Shown piece after piece: positions 36,996-48,728 of a DNA stretch of 64,000 nt. Source of the stretch: Paguma larvata (Eukaryota > Chordata > Mammalia > Carnivora > Viverridae); assembly GCA_030068075.1 (NCBI GenBank), contig CM057843.1:12356001-12420000 (forward strand), given 5' to 3'. The position numbers were made by a program, and so were the translations under genes. Every line of letters starts with the position of its first letter. Position 1 is the stretch's first letter. A model generated the notes under the pieces. The model was not told where the DNA came from. It saw only the letters and a program-made list of their open reading frames with translations, and made no database searches.

Positions 36996-37736
36996 CTTCA
37001 GCTGCTGCTCTTCCCACGCTCCCCTGCTGCCTTCTCTGCTCCTGGTCCAGCATGGACCTTCCAACATGTGGGCTTTGGGGTGGGTCCCTGGGCAGCTCTG
37101 CCAGCCTTCCCCAAAGCCGAGGTGCCCAGAGCCCTCAGTGTGCAGGTGGTAGGGCCCAGAGGTGAGTGAGCGGGTCTGCGAGGTCAGCTGCTCAGGCCCT
37201 GGAAGTGACCCACTGCAGAGAACTTTGGTGGCACAACTCCTGGTTCCTCCCTCTGTAGCCCTAAAGGACACCCAGCAGCAGCCCATCTGTATACTAGCCA
37301 AATCCACCCAGCGAGGACGATTTTAAAACCAAGTCTGAGCCCCGAAGATAGGATCAGTGATGGAAACAGCAATGTGCTCTGCACTCTGAGGCCTGCGGCT
37401 CAGGCCTGCTGCCTGGCCAGGGTGAAGCACTCCTTGTCCTGGGCTGGCCACACGGCCCTCCCCACCTGCACTCTGCTCATCGTGGGGTCAGCATCTGGGC
37501 CTAGTTCCAGCACAGCCTGTGCTTGTCCTGGGCTGCACCGCTGGCACTTCCTGCCCCAGTGGTGGCAGGCTCGAATCCGGGTCGTGCTCTGCCCTGCTAG
37601 GCTGTCCAGAGGCCTGGCCACTGGGTGGACGCCCCCAGGCAGGAAGCATTGGGCCTGGCGTCTAGACCACCCCACAAGGTTCCTAGTCCCTGAGAGCAGG
37701 GGTCTGACGCAATGCTCTTTCCTCGTCTCTCCCCAG

Positions 37737-37821
37737 ATGGCTAGAGATGCTCACGGTCTATCCCAGGACCAATAAACAGAACCAAAAGAAGAAGCGGAAG
37801 GTGGAGCCTCCCACACCACAG
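37737..37821 (+). CDS. MPRIP: MPRIP exon: end of PH domain 1
   Basis: One base completing the split glycine, then 28 codons reading WLEMLTVYPRTNKQNQ and a lysine-rich KKKRKVEPPTPQ. The W in WLEML is the conserved tryptophan of the C-terminal PH helix. The basic stretch after it resembles a nuclear-localisation-type cluster, although the protein is known as cytoskeletal. The acceptor is CTCCCCAG and the donor is CAG/GTAGGC. It ends in phase 0. The human protein as I remember it has methionine where this sequence has threonine (MLTVY), an ordinary substitution. Confidence 0.96.
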
Positions 37822-38639
37822 GTAGGCACAGCGGTATCGCTTCAGTGGCGCCGGGGTGGAGAGAGAGCTGAAGGGGTGAAGTTAGGCGGCACGAACCAGC
37901 CTAAAACTAGGGCTGAGGAAAGGGATCCAGGTGGGGCTGAGATGCTCGTCTGCCCTGCGTGTCCTCTCCTTCCCTCCAGTGGTCTGTGGGCTGCGGTCGG
38001 TACGCTCCTCCAAGCCGCGGGGCAAGGTGGCCTACGCGTGCGCTCCGGGGCTGCCCCAGGAGGTTTCCAGTGAGTGGGCCAGTGCCGAGCAGCAGTATGA
38101 CAGCAAGTATCCCTTCCCCGGCTGTCCTGCCAGCTGCTAGGGAGCACACGGCATGCTCGGAAAGCTGCTTGCGGCACACACATGTCCTCGCGCACCGCAG
38201 TTGAGGAAGTGACTCGGTTCAGCTGTACTTGACACACAGGGATGATCCTACAGACAGCAGGCTGGGAAAGAGGGCCAGGCAGGGAGTGCTCCTGCTCTGG
38301 ACTTTGACCATAAATGGAAAAAACTTGGCACGACCTCGACTTTTGTTCCCCTGTCCTACCTCCCATGTGACATAGTTCCTCCAGGTCCAGTCCTTTCCCA
38401 AAGGCCACTGTCTTCCTCCTCTGCAAGGGCACAGGGCACCCAGAAGGGCTGTGCACCTCCCTACCGTGTTCCTCACGCTCCTGGGGCCCTGGCCGAGCGG
38501 ATTAACGTTTCTGAGCCTTAGTGAACTGATTCATAGAACAGGCCCTTTGAGATCTGGTTATAGGATTATTGCGGGCATGAAAGGAAGCACTGAGTCCATG
38601 AAGGGCGCTCCGCGAATGCTCCTCCTCTCTGCTCCAAAC

Positions 38640-38800
38640 TTCACAGTTACTGAGTGCCTTGCCCTGCCTGATCGAGCCTCACAGCAACCCTGAGAGTGAG
38701 CAGAATGGGGATCGGATTCCATTGGGATCTCGCAAGGCCCAGAGTCCGGCAGAAAGGCAGCCCATGACAGAACCTGGCTACCCACTGGGGCTCTGCAGTC
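38640..38800 (-). repeat. MIR/L2-like fragment
   Basis: 'ctcacagcaaccctgagagt' and 'cagcccatgacagaacctgg' resemble a reverse-complement MIR core. Diverged. Confidence 0.45.
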
Positions 38801-38960
38801 CTTACTGGCTGCTCTCTGCTCCACCGAGCGGCAGAGGTCAGCCCAGGCAGGACTGGGAGGTGCGTGCTGGCCTGGATCACCCGCCCTCTATGCACCCACT
38901 TTGGGCTTCCTTGCACAGGCCCTGATGGAGCGCAGCCCTGGGCCTGCTCTCAGCCGATGG

Positions 38961-38984
38961 TTGTTGTCTGTTGTCTGTTGTCTG
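38961..38984. repeat. TTGTCTG tandem repeat
   Basis: Three consecutive copies of a 7-base unit. Confidence 0.85.
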
Positions 38985-41900
38985 CCCACCCTCCCCAAGG
39001 AGTCCCAGGCCAGCATCCTCTGAAGGTAGTATACCTGGCAAGAAGTCAGCAAAATGCAGTTGGAGTCATTCCTGGAGACTGAAAGTGGGGCTTCCTACTG
39101 GAGAACGGCAGATACACACACAAATCTCCCAAAGCTGCCTGGTTTGAGAGAAAAAAATCCCAGGCAGAATAACAGCGTTTAGGGTTGCTCTGCGTTTCTA
39201 TAGTGATGTCTTGGAAGCATCTCTAGAGCAGAGCTCCAACCTCCAAATAAGGCAACTACGTGTGTAGTAGACACGTTCGGCCCAGACTGGGGAATTTGGT
39301 TGTGTCCCTGCTCCCTGCCGTCCCCTCCCTCTAAGTACTGCTGGCCATGGCCAAGCTTCACCTTTTCCATTGGTAGCAGGAGCCATATGATCACAGGGTG
39401 GGGAGATCACCCACTTCCCTGAGGGTCTCTTAGAGCGTCGGTGTCCCAGTCTGCTCGGCTCACCCCTTCCTGAGCCCCAGCAGAAGCCAGCCTGGCAGGG
39501 ACTCTTCTTTCTGTCCTTCGTTCCCAAGAGTATCACACTTGATTCCACTGGTTTCTGAAAGTTGTAAACTTGGTCTGAGCCCCATCTCCTTGTGAGTCAG
39601 TCTCATGAGGTGATGTGGGGTCTTTCCAGAGGAGAGTTGGGGGATCTCTGGGCAGGCCTTCCCTCCACGGCCTGATGCTGAAGGTGTTTTGTTACCCTAA
39701 ATGAAGCAGTGAGGGAAGCCTAAAGCCTTGGGGGCTCGCCATCGAGGCAGGAACCCAAGACCCTATATCCGGCCTCTTTCTCTGTGGCCTGGGAGAGTTT
39801 CAGATAAAACCAGTGGGGGTCTGGAAGTGTCGCCATGCCCTGCCCTCCAGAAACTCAGGAGGAGAGCCCACAGGGCCCCACTTTAAGAAGGATGTCTCAG
39901 GCAGTTGAGACTTGGGGCCATGGAGAGTACACAAACAGAGTAGTTTCCTGAGAGCATCAGAGAGAGACCCCTGCCAGGCCCTGAGGGAGGATGAGGGTCA
40001 GGCAGGAGGAGCAGATAGCCTCTAGGCTTGGGGCATAGGTCCCAGCAGAGCCCAGAGCCTCGGGGAGTCAGGCTGGCCCCGGCCAGAGCCTCCAAAGCCT
40101 GAGACCTGAGAGATAAGGGTTCTGGGAGCTGCTGCTTACTCAGCCCCTGTTCCCCTCAAGAGGAAAGACTTTTCCTGATACCGAAGGAAAAGGAATAATA
40201 ATCTCTGCCAGGTATGACCAGGAGAGGAAGGATGGAGATCTTACTGCCCTCTCCCCAAATCCCAGATCTGGAACTCTGGCAAGGCCAGGGGCCACATGTC
40301 TCCCCTGCCAGGTGTGTGGGCCAGGAGGCTCGATTCATCTGGAATGCTGGTTTCTCCCATCGCCCCAACCCTCCAGGCTCTTGGCCCTTGCTTCTGGGCC
40401 TTCCTTGAGAGACATCCCCGTCTCAGCGTGAGCAGAGGCACCCCGAAAGGAATGTCCCTCCCGGTCCAGTAGACGGTTCTTTTCAGGCCCGCACGTGTGT
40501 TGTGAGTTGCCACTTCATGGGTGTCTTGTTTTCTACCTGGGTGGCTGCTCCAGGTCACATCCTTCTTTTCACTGGGTCCCCGCTCTCTTCCTGTGCCTGG
40601 GAAGTAGAAAGGAAGGCTTTCTGTAAAACCTCCTCTGGAGAGGGTAACCTGCTTAGCTCACATGTGGAGGCCGCAGAGGCCCCTTGGCCGGGTCCTACCT
40701 TCCTGCTCTGTTTCCTCTTTCCTTCCTGCCCTGGAAACCGTCTGTGAGCTGCCAGGTGGACAGCATGGACCTCGCTGCAGCAGTGAACGCTGACGGCCCT
40801 GAGCGGTGCCGGTGCCCCGGCCACGCAGGGACCAGCACGTAGGAAACCTGGCGCTTCTACCTCCTTCCTCTTCCACAGGCACCTGTGGTCTGTGTCACTG
40901 TGAACCCCAGCACCCTCTCCACCACAGCGGCGACAGTGTGGGGAGTAGAGGCAGTGCCACACAGCCCTGACCTGGCCTGGGCCGAGTCTTACTCACCACA
41001 CATCCGCTTCGGAGAACAGAAGCAGCTTTACCCAGAGATCAGGCTTCCCTGTTACCACCCACCCAGCCCCCTCTCCTGGAAGCCAGCGTGGCTTTGTTCC
41101 TGCTGCCAGACTGTCCCTCTGTCTCCACTGACTCAGTAAGGCTTGGCATAGAGGCAAGAGAAAGCAGAGCCTCCAAAGGAGAGAAAAAGAACTGCCTATG
41201 GATGTTGGCTGCCATTCAGGGCCCTCATTCTCTGGGAGACGTTTTCCAGAAGTGGGGAGCACGAGGAGGGATGTGCAAATGCAGCAAGTCCTCCCAGGTC
41301 GGGAGGCCCAGGCGCGGAAGGTGCGTCCGTAGCCACAAGGTGCTGGGAGATGCATTTGTTCCCCAAGCTCCCTGTCATGGCCCTCGGATCTTAAGCCTAG
41401 AGTTTCCTCGGCCTCTTGGGAATCCCTGGCAGCCCACCTCCTCGGTGCTGGAGTCACCCAGGCGTCAGAGAGGGGTGTACACACGCCATGGGCACTTCAC
41501 CCACAGCATGGGGCTGACGGCTGCGGCAGCCAAGGCCACTTCCCTCACAAGCCTCTTCTTCTTGGGCCCTTTCTGGCAACCTCTCCCCATCCTTGGTGCA
41601 GCTGGTCTTCCACAGAGGGGACGGATTCCCCGAGGACAGTCTCACATCACCCCACCCAGGTCTGCAGGAGGAATCCCAGTTCCACCCTGAGCCCACCAGA
41701 GCGTGCCCAGCCTCTGGCCTTTGAACAGAAGACTCGGTTGTTGGAAGGGGCCATGGCAAGAGGACCTGGAGGGACTTCTGCCTGAAGGATGCGTTGCTGG
41801 GGCATGAATTGAGGGCAGTGGGCTGACTTGAGGGACAGGTGGCTCTGAGGCTGGCGCTTCTTAGATCATTACAGCCTGGTTCTGTTGGAGCCCTCAGGAA

Positions 41901-42264
41901 ACTGTCAGAAACCATTGCCGTTTTCTTCAAGAAGTCCACTTCTTACAAGCTGCGTCAGAGCTGTAGGGAATCTTCAGCCTGGGAGGCAGGTCTGTTGACC
42001 GCTCTGTTGGGCAGTCGGGTGTGTCCTGGGTCTATGGGAAGAGCCTTCCTTTCTTTATCCTGCCCCATGAGACCTGGAGTCCTTGCATAGCTAAGGAAAA
42101 CTTGGGACCTGGTAAAATGCCTGTTTTTTCACATCGAGATACCTGGTGCCTGGACTCCTTGGTGGGTCCTTTAGGATGCCCATCCAAAGCATCTTCCCAC
42201 GCCCCGCCACTCCTGAGGGTGCCTGGTGGTGGAAAAGGCTGGAAACCCCACTCTGCCCCTTCCT

Positions 42265-42400
42265 GGCCACGCGAACATGGGCGTGCCATCTCCTCTCAGG
42301 CCAGGCAGCCTCCCCTGCGAGGTGTGTTGGTGAGGACTAGATGGTACAGTGATGTACCAGAGCCCGGCACATGGTCCGTGCTCAGTGACTGTCAGGTAAC
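42265..42400 (+). repeat. MIR fragment
   Basis: 'gatgtaccagagcccggcac' and 'atggtccgtgctcagtgact' match a diverged MIR 3' tail, with weaker similarity upstream. Confidence 0.5.
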
Positions 42401-43569
42401 CCGGTGGTTAATCCTGGATCTGTGTGCACACACGCACAGACACATCACCTATGTCATCTGTAATCTTCACCAAGGGGCCCAACTCAAGAGTTGGGTCAAG
42501 GTAGGTTTCTAAAAATGAGACTTGGCCATCAGGATTGGAGTGAAAGGTGGGCATTTGTATGTTATCCCCATGTTTCTGGGAAGACGGCTGAGACATGTCT
42601 TGCTTTTGCGAGCAAGGCCATCTTGCTAGCAGTGCCTTCTGCAGCTGGTGCCCAGGACCTTGGGACAGGCACGGGTGAGCTAGTGCTGTCAGGCAGCTAG
42701 AGATCCCAGCCGTGCCCTTGTCCGGGCTCTAGGTTTGAGGCTAAGTTACGGTTCTGCGCGTGCTCTGGAAATGGACTCTGTATCTGGCTAAGTACCTCCC
42801 ACATGAATGCTTCTCCCACAGAGCAGCGCCAGCTCCCATCCGGGGAGAGGGGGGATGGACGCTGTTCCCATCTGGGCTCGTGTGGGTGGGGAGGTGGGAG
42901 GGCATGCGTGTAGATTGGATGTTTGGTGTGTATCCCATGACTCTTTCCTTCACACAGTGTCCCAGATGTCCCGTTTGAGCTCTCTAGGACCAGAAGGGGG
43001 AGGGAGGGGCATGGGCTGGCCCCGGCATAGGTGTCATGCGAACACATGCTTTGCATTTTCCCAGTGGGCCATCTCGATAGTGTGTTCTTTCTTCAGTCCG
43101 TCCCATCTTTCCTGACTCGTGTCCTAAGCACCTACAAGTCTAGGAAAGACAGACTCTGAGCCAGCCACTTGTCATCTTACCTTTAGTGGCTGGTCTGCTC
43201 CTCTGGGCTCTGTGATTTTGTGGGCAGGGAAAACTGGCGTGTGTTTGCTGTCGGGGATCCGGGCAGAAAAGCTAAGCCTCTGCTTCATGCATTTGCCAAA
43301 CGTGGCCCGAGGCCAGTCAGACCAGGCACTCCGGGCGCACTGACGGGGGCTGCCGAAGGGAAACAGCCATGGTGCCCTCCGGATGGAGCTTTCACCTGAC
43401 CAAGGTATCTCTGTTCTGAGCCTTCCGAGCCTTCTGAGAATTCCGGGCCACTGACACAGTGTGGTTGACCTTGGTGTCCCCTGCAGCCAGGCCCCCGGGC
43501 AGCCGGGACCGGTGCAGCAGCTCAGGCTGTGTGCCGCTGTGGCCTCACAGACGCCGCTCTCTCCCCCAG

Positions 43570-43605
43570 GAACCAGGGCCGGCCAAGATGGCTGTCACCA
43601 GCAGC

Positions 43606-43636
<31 letters not shown>

Positions 43637-43804
43637 TCCCCAGTGCTGAGAAAGTCCCCACCACCAAGTCTACACTCTGGCAGGAAGAAATGCGGGCCAA
43701 GGACCAGCCCGATGGAAGCAGCCTGAGTCCAGCTCAGAGTCCCAGCCAGAGCCAGCCTCCCATTGTCAGCACGCTGAGGGAACCCGGGCTGGAGAGCAAA
43801 GATG
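43570..43804 (+). CDS. MPRIP: MPRIP exon: serine-rich linker
   Basis: 78 codons plus one base, from EPGPAKMAVT through a run of 12 serines, then IPSAEKVPTTKSTLWQEEM and SLSPAQSPSQSQPP to GLESKD. This is the low-complexity linker that follows PH1, inside the N-terminal half reported to bind F-actin. The run is encoded by AGC with a single AGT interruption. The acceptor is CCCCCAG and the donor is GATG/GTAAGT. It starts in phase 0 and ends in phase 1; the last base joins AG of the next exon to make Glu, giving ESKDEESAM. Several SP and TP dipeptides could be phosphorylation sites; that is inference. Confidence 0.97.
43600..43635 (+). repeat. Coding AGC repeat (12 Ser)
   Basis: Six AGC-type codons including one AGT interruption at 43615, then more AGC, twelve serine codons in all. 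Such runs often vary in length between individuals and species. Confidence 0.95.
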
Positions 43805-44902
43805 GTAAGTGGGAGTCCTGGGGCTGGCCCTCGTGCCCACCTGTCCTGGGACCCGACCTCACAGCTCTGGAACAGGCCTCCATCCCAACAGAGCTGCTGC
43901 TGAGGACTCAGGGACCGGTACAGCCCAGTCCCCAGCCCTGGGCCTCAGGCTTCTTCACCTTCTGTGTCTGTCAGCCCTTGGCAGGGCCTGGCCTGGGTGG
44001 GCCTGGGATTCCTGGACTCTGGCCTCGGCCTCGCCCCTCTAGCTCTTAAATCCCATCTGTAGAGGAGGAAGACAAGCACCTGCTCTGTCAGCCCCAGATG
44101 GGTGTCGTGAGAATCAAGCAGCCCCAAAACAGGTCTGTGTACCGGGAGGCCTCCGGTTCCTGTCACTGTGCCTGCAGTGTGCTCATGGCCTAGTTGACCC
44201 TGGAAGCCCAGTGTGTCCTGAGAGTAGCAGTCGTTAGGGCAGCCTCGTCCTTCTCCTCACTGTCCCATCCTGCCCAGCCCCTGGGCACGGTAGGGAAGAG
44301 GGTGCTCCAGAGGCTTTGCTGGGCTCCGTTCACTTAGCGCTTTGGAATTACCTGAGCAGAGGCAGGACGGCAGTCTCTGCCTCCCTGGTCTGGGCCCTCG
44401 AGGGCTCTGTATGACATAGACTGGCCTTTCCCACTTGTGTTTTGTCTAGCTCGTTAAAGACGAGGAGACAGTTGGAACTGACCCAGTTCATTCAGGCCAA
44501 AATATGTTTTGCCTCAGTTCTTCATGGGTAGCACCCATCCACTCCTCTTGTTCCTTCCGAAGTCCCCTGCCTCTGCCGTCCCCAGATGTACTAAAAGGCT
44601 GAACAGCTAGTTGGCCTTTGGTTTCCTCCTTGATGTTTGCTAAGAAGCGGTTGTTGGTGGGACCTCTCTCCGGGGTGAGGGCTCCTGGTCCCCCAAACAA
44701 GCCCCCTGACTAGAAGCTCAGGGACCCCCAGACAGTCTAGCAGGGCCAGCCAAGTTAGGAGAGAGGTGGATGAAGCACATGTGTGGGAAGGGTATTTCAT
44801 TCTTGTCCCATGGTTCTGCCCCATATGACTTTTAAAAGTTCCCAGAAACCAAAGATGGCAGCAGGCTAAGTGCGTCTCCCGCCTCCCGCTTCTCTCTTCC
44901 AG
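43805..44902 (+). other. MPRIP: MPRIP intron
   Basis: A 1.1-kb phase-1 intron, GTAAGT to CTCTTCCAG. GC-rich; no repeat or gene recognised. Confidence 0.95.
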
Positions 44903-45062
44903 AGGAGAGCGCCATGAGCAGCGACCGCATGGACTGTGGCCGCAAAGTCCGGGTAGAGAGCGGCTACTTCTCCCTGGAGAAGACCAAGCAGGACTTGAAG
45001 GCCGAGGAACAGCAGCTGCCCCCGCCGCTCTCCCCTCCCAGCCCCAGCACCCCCAACAACAG
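44903..45062 (+). CDS. MPRIP: MPRIP exon: linker with SGYFSLEK (short form)
   Basis: Two bases completing Glu, 52 codons and two bases. It encodes EESAMSSDRMDCGRKVRV, then ESGYFSLEKTKQDLKAEEQQ and a proline-rich LPPPLSPPSPSTPNN. The acceptor is TCTTCCAG. The donor of this form is AACAG/GTATAG, a weak match to consensus. Joining to the exon at 56152 restores AGG and gives NNRRSQVIEKF, which agrees with the main form of the protein known to me. The same reading frame stays open past this donor to a second, stronger donor (see the extended form). Confidence 0.95.
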
Positions 45063-45416
45063 GTATAGTGGCCCCGGACCGCCCTCCCAGGAGCTTGGTC
45101 ATCCCCTTCCTTCCCCAGGTTCTCGACCTCCCGGCCGAGTGGTCTGCGGCAGCTCCCTTGGCTCCCTGGACGTGGCCAGCCGGCCCCCCGCCCACATGGA
45201 CTCCAGCAGCGCTGGGGGGCGGGAAGCAGAGAGACTGGGGCGCACCTTTGCCTTTAAAGCCAGCAGGCAGTATGCCGCCCTGGCCGACGTCCCTAAGGCC
45301 GTCAGGATCAGCCACCGAGAAGCCTTCCAGGTGGAGAGAAGGCGGCTGGAGCGTAGGACTCGGGCCCGGAGCCCTGGCAGGGAAGAGGTGGCCCGTCTGT
45401 TTGGCAACGAGCGGAG
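45063..45416 (+). CDS. MPRIP: MPRIP exon extension, 118 codons (alternative donor)
   Basis: The frame of the preceding exon stays open for exactly 118 codons and meets AG/GTAAGG, a better splice donor than the short form's GTATAG. Both donors leave the same phase, so the longer exon also joins the exon at 56152 in frame (FGNERR then RSQVIEK). The added segment starts YSGPGPPSQELG, is Gly/Pro/Ser-rich, and then becomes charged and helix-like: RQYAALADVPKAVRISHREA, then QVERRRLERRTRARS and REEVARLFGNERR. That composition looks like real protein. I believe similar sequence is in longer MPRIP isoform models, but cannot verify this here. Confidence 0.7.
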
Positions 45417-45473
45417 GTAAGGAGGGGATTAGAGGGCCACCCGTGCACAGACACACGCCCTGTCCTTTACACA

Positions 45474-45505
45474 GTCTCTCTCTCTCTCTCGGTCTCTCGC
45501 TCGCT

Positions 45506-45552
<47 letters not shown>

Positions 45553-45600
45553 CTGTGTTCTTTTACATGCTTTTTACACTCTCACACACACACACACTTT
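45474..45600. repeat. (CT)n(CA)n compound microsatellite
   Basis: About 45 bases of CT/CG-interrupted repeat pass into about 28 bases of CA, with a second CA tract close by. It starts within 60 bases of the stronger donor. Confidence 0.93.
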
Positions 45601-48600
45601 AACGCACACATTTTCTCTCCTCACCTCACACACGCATGCACACACGTTCCCGAAGCGTTCCTTGGGGGAGCACACTTGTTCTCCCTTTCTGTTCAGAGCG
45701 TGTGGGGAGCCTTCCCTCTTTGAGCCTGGACTCTGGTCACGGAACTCAGCCCCGGTAGCCAGAAATGTAGGATCTCTGGACACCCAGGGATCTAGGCCAA
45801 AGGCCAGCTGCTTCCTGTGAGCGCCTCCTGGCACTGAGACATTAAGGGCCACTGGGCTTTATGTGCCTGCACCTGTTCCTTCCTGGTCATTTCTGTTCTC
45901 TGAGGTGCCTGCGGAGGCAGGAAGAGGCCAGAGGTGCTTGCCCTTAGGCTCCTGGCATGGGTGGAAGACACGGAAGGAGGTGGGGTGGGCAGCCACGGGA
46001 AGTCCCAGGGAAGCTGAGGTGGCCTCGGAGGTCACCAATGAGGGCCCGACAGCATCGCTTTCCGTCTGGGCTTGGCTGAGATGAGAAGTGGGGAGGCTGG
46101 CAGGACCGCAGCTTCCTGGGGAGGGGCGGGGTTTAGAGATGGAGCCTGAGACAGAGGCTGGGACAGATGCATGGAACTCCATTGCATTGCGAAGAGAGGA
46201 GGGCTCTGTCCTCTTTCTTGTTCCACCGGCCCCGTGCTGCCCAGAGATCTGTGGGAAGAGCTTGGTTCCATCTCTGAGGCCCTGGCCTGGATCACGGCAC
46301 TGAAGTGCCCCCTTCCAATAGGAGCTTCCATCCCTGAGTCGGTAAACGGAGCTTGACAGCAGGGGTCTCAGCCGGGTCTGGGGGCAGACCGCTGGAGGTC
46401 CACGAATGCTTCTAAATGATTGGGGAGCCCATATGTACATTTTTCTGGGAAAAGAAAATCCGTAATTTTCATTAGGTTCCCAAAGAAGTTCACTTTCCAA
46501 AAAAGCGGTTCAAACTTAAATTCCCGAAGCATTCCCAGAATGTCCTCCCCACCCTGCTGAAGCCTAACTAAGCTCAGAGTGGGGGCATGCTGTGGGGAGG
46601 CCAGGGTGGCGATGAGCTTCCCGCCTCGAGGGGCCAGCTGTGAGCAGGGTGCCTTTCTCTCTTGCTCCCTTTTCTTAATACCCACCTGCTCTCCCAAAGC
46701 CCCAGGTGGAAAGGACCTGTGCACTCGTGGGTCCACCTCCAGAATGAGGAGGAGATGCCCAGAGTTATCGGTCTTAAAAAGAGAAGAAAACAGATGGGCC
46801 TGATTCCTAGGCAGAGGGAGGAGGAAGCTGACCTGTTGCCTGGGAGGCGGCCTTCAAGCCCTTGGCTGTCTTCTTCTTTGATTAGCAATCCCAAGGGGTA
46901 CCTGTGTCACATACAGAGATGGGGCCTCAGAAGCAGGGTGACTCTTCACAGGAACAGCCTGGCATAGCAGAGCTAGGATGCACAGGGGCCCGTAACTGGA
47001 AAGACCCTGCTCCCATGATGTAACCAGCATGGGACCAAGGCTGCCCCTGAAGCAGTTAAGGAAATAGATGAGCCAAGAGGCTGGTGGGAGACAGGAGGCC
47101 CGTGGGCCAGTGCGGAGGAGGCTTTGCACTGGCCAGCAGACGGGCTGCAGGGTCCCGGCGGCTCCCGGGCAGGCAGCTGGGCCCTAGTTTAGCGGCAGAT
47201 CGAAGAATTAACATTCGGCACACCTGCTTGGCTTTGAACTTGTTCTTGTCTAGTAGCCTGGGGTAGATGGCATCTCTGGGGCTTTACTCTCTGCATGCTC
47301 CTTGCCACCATGGAGATGGGTTTTCACCTGGTGTTGGCACCCCTGGAGCCTACCAGCTCTGCATCCTAACATTGTAACGTCACTTTCTTACCCTAATGAC
47401 AACTGATTGGCTGCTGTCACTTTGCTAGGCCTGCGCTCTAGCTCACCCTGTGCTTGATCGGATTCCTGCGTCCTGATTGAATAGAGCAGAACCCCATATT
47501 GGCAGGACATCTGCCACAGTTGAGCCAGGCCTGCCCAGGAGCCAGCTTGAAGGGGGTCGGGGGGGGGGGAGTACAGTGGGGGTTGGTCTCCTGACAGGCC
47601 ATGGCCCTGAAGCAATCCTTTATGGGACGCTCAGATCTGCTCTTCAGATTTGCTCCAGAGCTTTTCAAATGTTTCTCGGATGGTGAGTCACTGCCAAACA
47701 AGCATGAGGGAGGCCACGGCCCTTGTTAAACTCTCGGTGACCGACACCAGGACCAGCTCTTGTGTGGTCCTGCCCATCCCCTGGGCCGGGAAGCTGGAGA
47801 GGTCAGGTGGGGCACAGGTGCAAGTGCCTCCTTTCTGTGCCATCAGCCAGCCCAGGGGGACATTTCCCGCCACACCTGCAGTACTTCAAGGGAACCAGTT
47901 TGAGAACATCTCACTCACCTTGCAAGATAAGCCATGGCTGACCTCACCGGGCACCCCCTTGGTGTGGAGAGGCGGCATCAGGTGCCACTTCCCTTTCCTC
48001 ATCTGACTCCTCTTTTCGCAGCCCTGGCAGGCCGGCCGCATGTGAGTCGCATGTGACTCCGCGGAGTACTGCTCCATGCGGCCTTCCCGGGACCTTCTAG
48101 GCCCCAGGGTCAGTTGGAAGGGCTCTCATTCTGCAAGTGGTGGTACCTGGGTCTGTGCGTGGGGCCTGGGGCCTCATCCCCCCAAGCAGGCTGAGCACTC
48201 GCAGGAGCTTCCCGTGGTGCCCGGGGGCTCCTGCCGCTGCCCGAGCTTCCCTCGCTCGCCGCACACATCCTCTCCTGCCGCCTTCCCTCAGCTGCCGCCA
48301 CCTGTGCTGCTGGTTCTGGCAGGGTGGCGTGGGAGCAAGCTCGGTTCCTAGAGAAGATGCTGCAGAAGTTTAGGGCACCGGAGCTCCGTCTTTGTGTCTG
48401 AGCGTGGAGACGGGCTAAGAGCCCAGGGGACCCGAGAGTTCGACCCGTGAGGAAGAAACCCAAAGAGATCCATTTCCCCCGGTAACCCTTCCTGAGTCTC
48501 TTGGCGGGGTCTCAGGATTTGAGCCCATTCCCTCTTTTTCCTTCTAGAGTTAGATACTAGTTCTCACTTGGATTTTTATCTTTTGGTCTCAGAGGCCCTT

Positions 48601-48728
48601 CACTTGCTTCCCCTTGACTCTCTGCCACTAGTCCAGAATGCAAGTAAAAACCCTTCCTGTGAGGTGACCTTGGGGCGCTTGCCTGGGTGTCCCTGGGAGG
48701 GCAGGCCTTGGTCCTGGTGACATGTCAG

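Larger units (their letters stand above)
32664..37736 (+). other. MPRIP: MPRIP intron after the first exon in the window
   Basis: A 5.1-kb phase-2 intron with GTGAGT donor and CCCCAG acceptor. It contains an L2 copy, a short SINE and a MIR fragment, listed separately. The rest is GC-rich unique sequence in which I see no gene. Confidence 0.95.
37822..43569 (+). other. MPRIP: MPRIP intron
   Basis: A 5.7-kb phase-0 intron between the end of PH1 and the serine-rich exon. It contains MIR-like relics near 38.6-38.8 and 42.3-42.4 kb and a short TTGTCTG tandem repeat. The remainder is GC-rich unique sequence with only chance frames. Confidence 0.93.

Noticed and set aside
38961..38984. Possible CRISPR-like or other spaced repeats.
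   Set aside because: The copies are directly adjacent with no spacers, in mammalian DNA. It is an ordinary tandem repeat.
45063..45118. A possible 56-base mini-intron (GTATAG to CCCCAG) followed by a separate cassette exon from 45119.
   Set aside because: Removing 56 bases shifts the frame and leads to a stop within about 60 codons, while read-through keeps the frame open to a good donor. One longer exon explains it better.
45068..45820. A 250-codon plus-strand frame.
   Set aside because: It is an out-of-phase shadow of the MPRIP exon extension that then runs through the CT/CA microsatellite.
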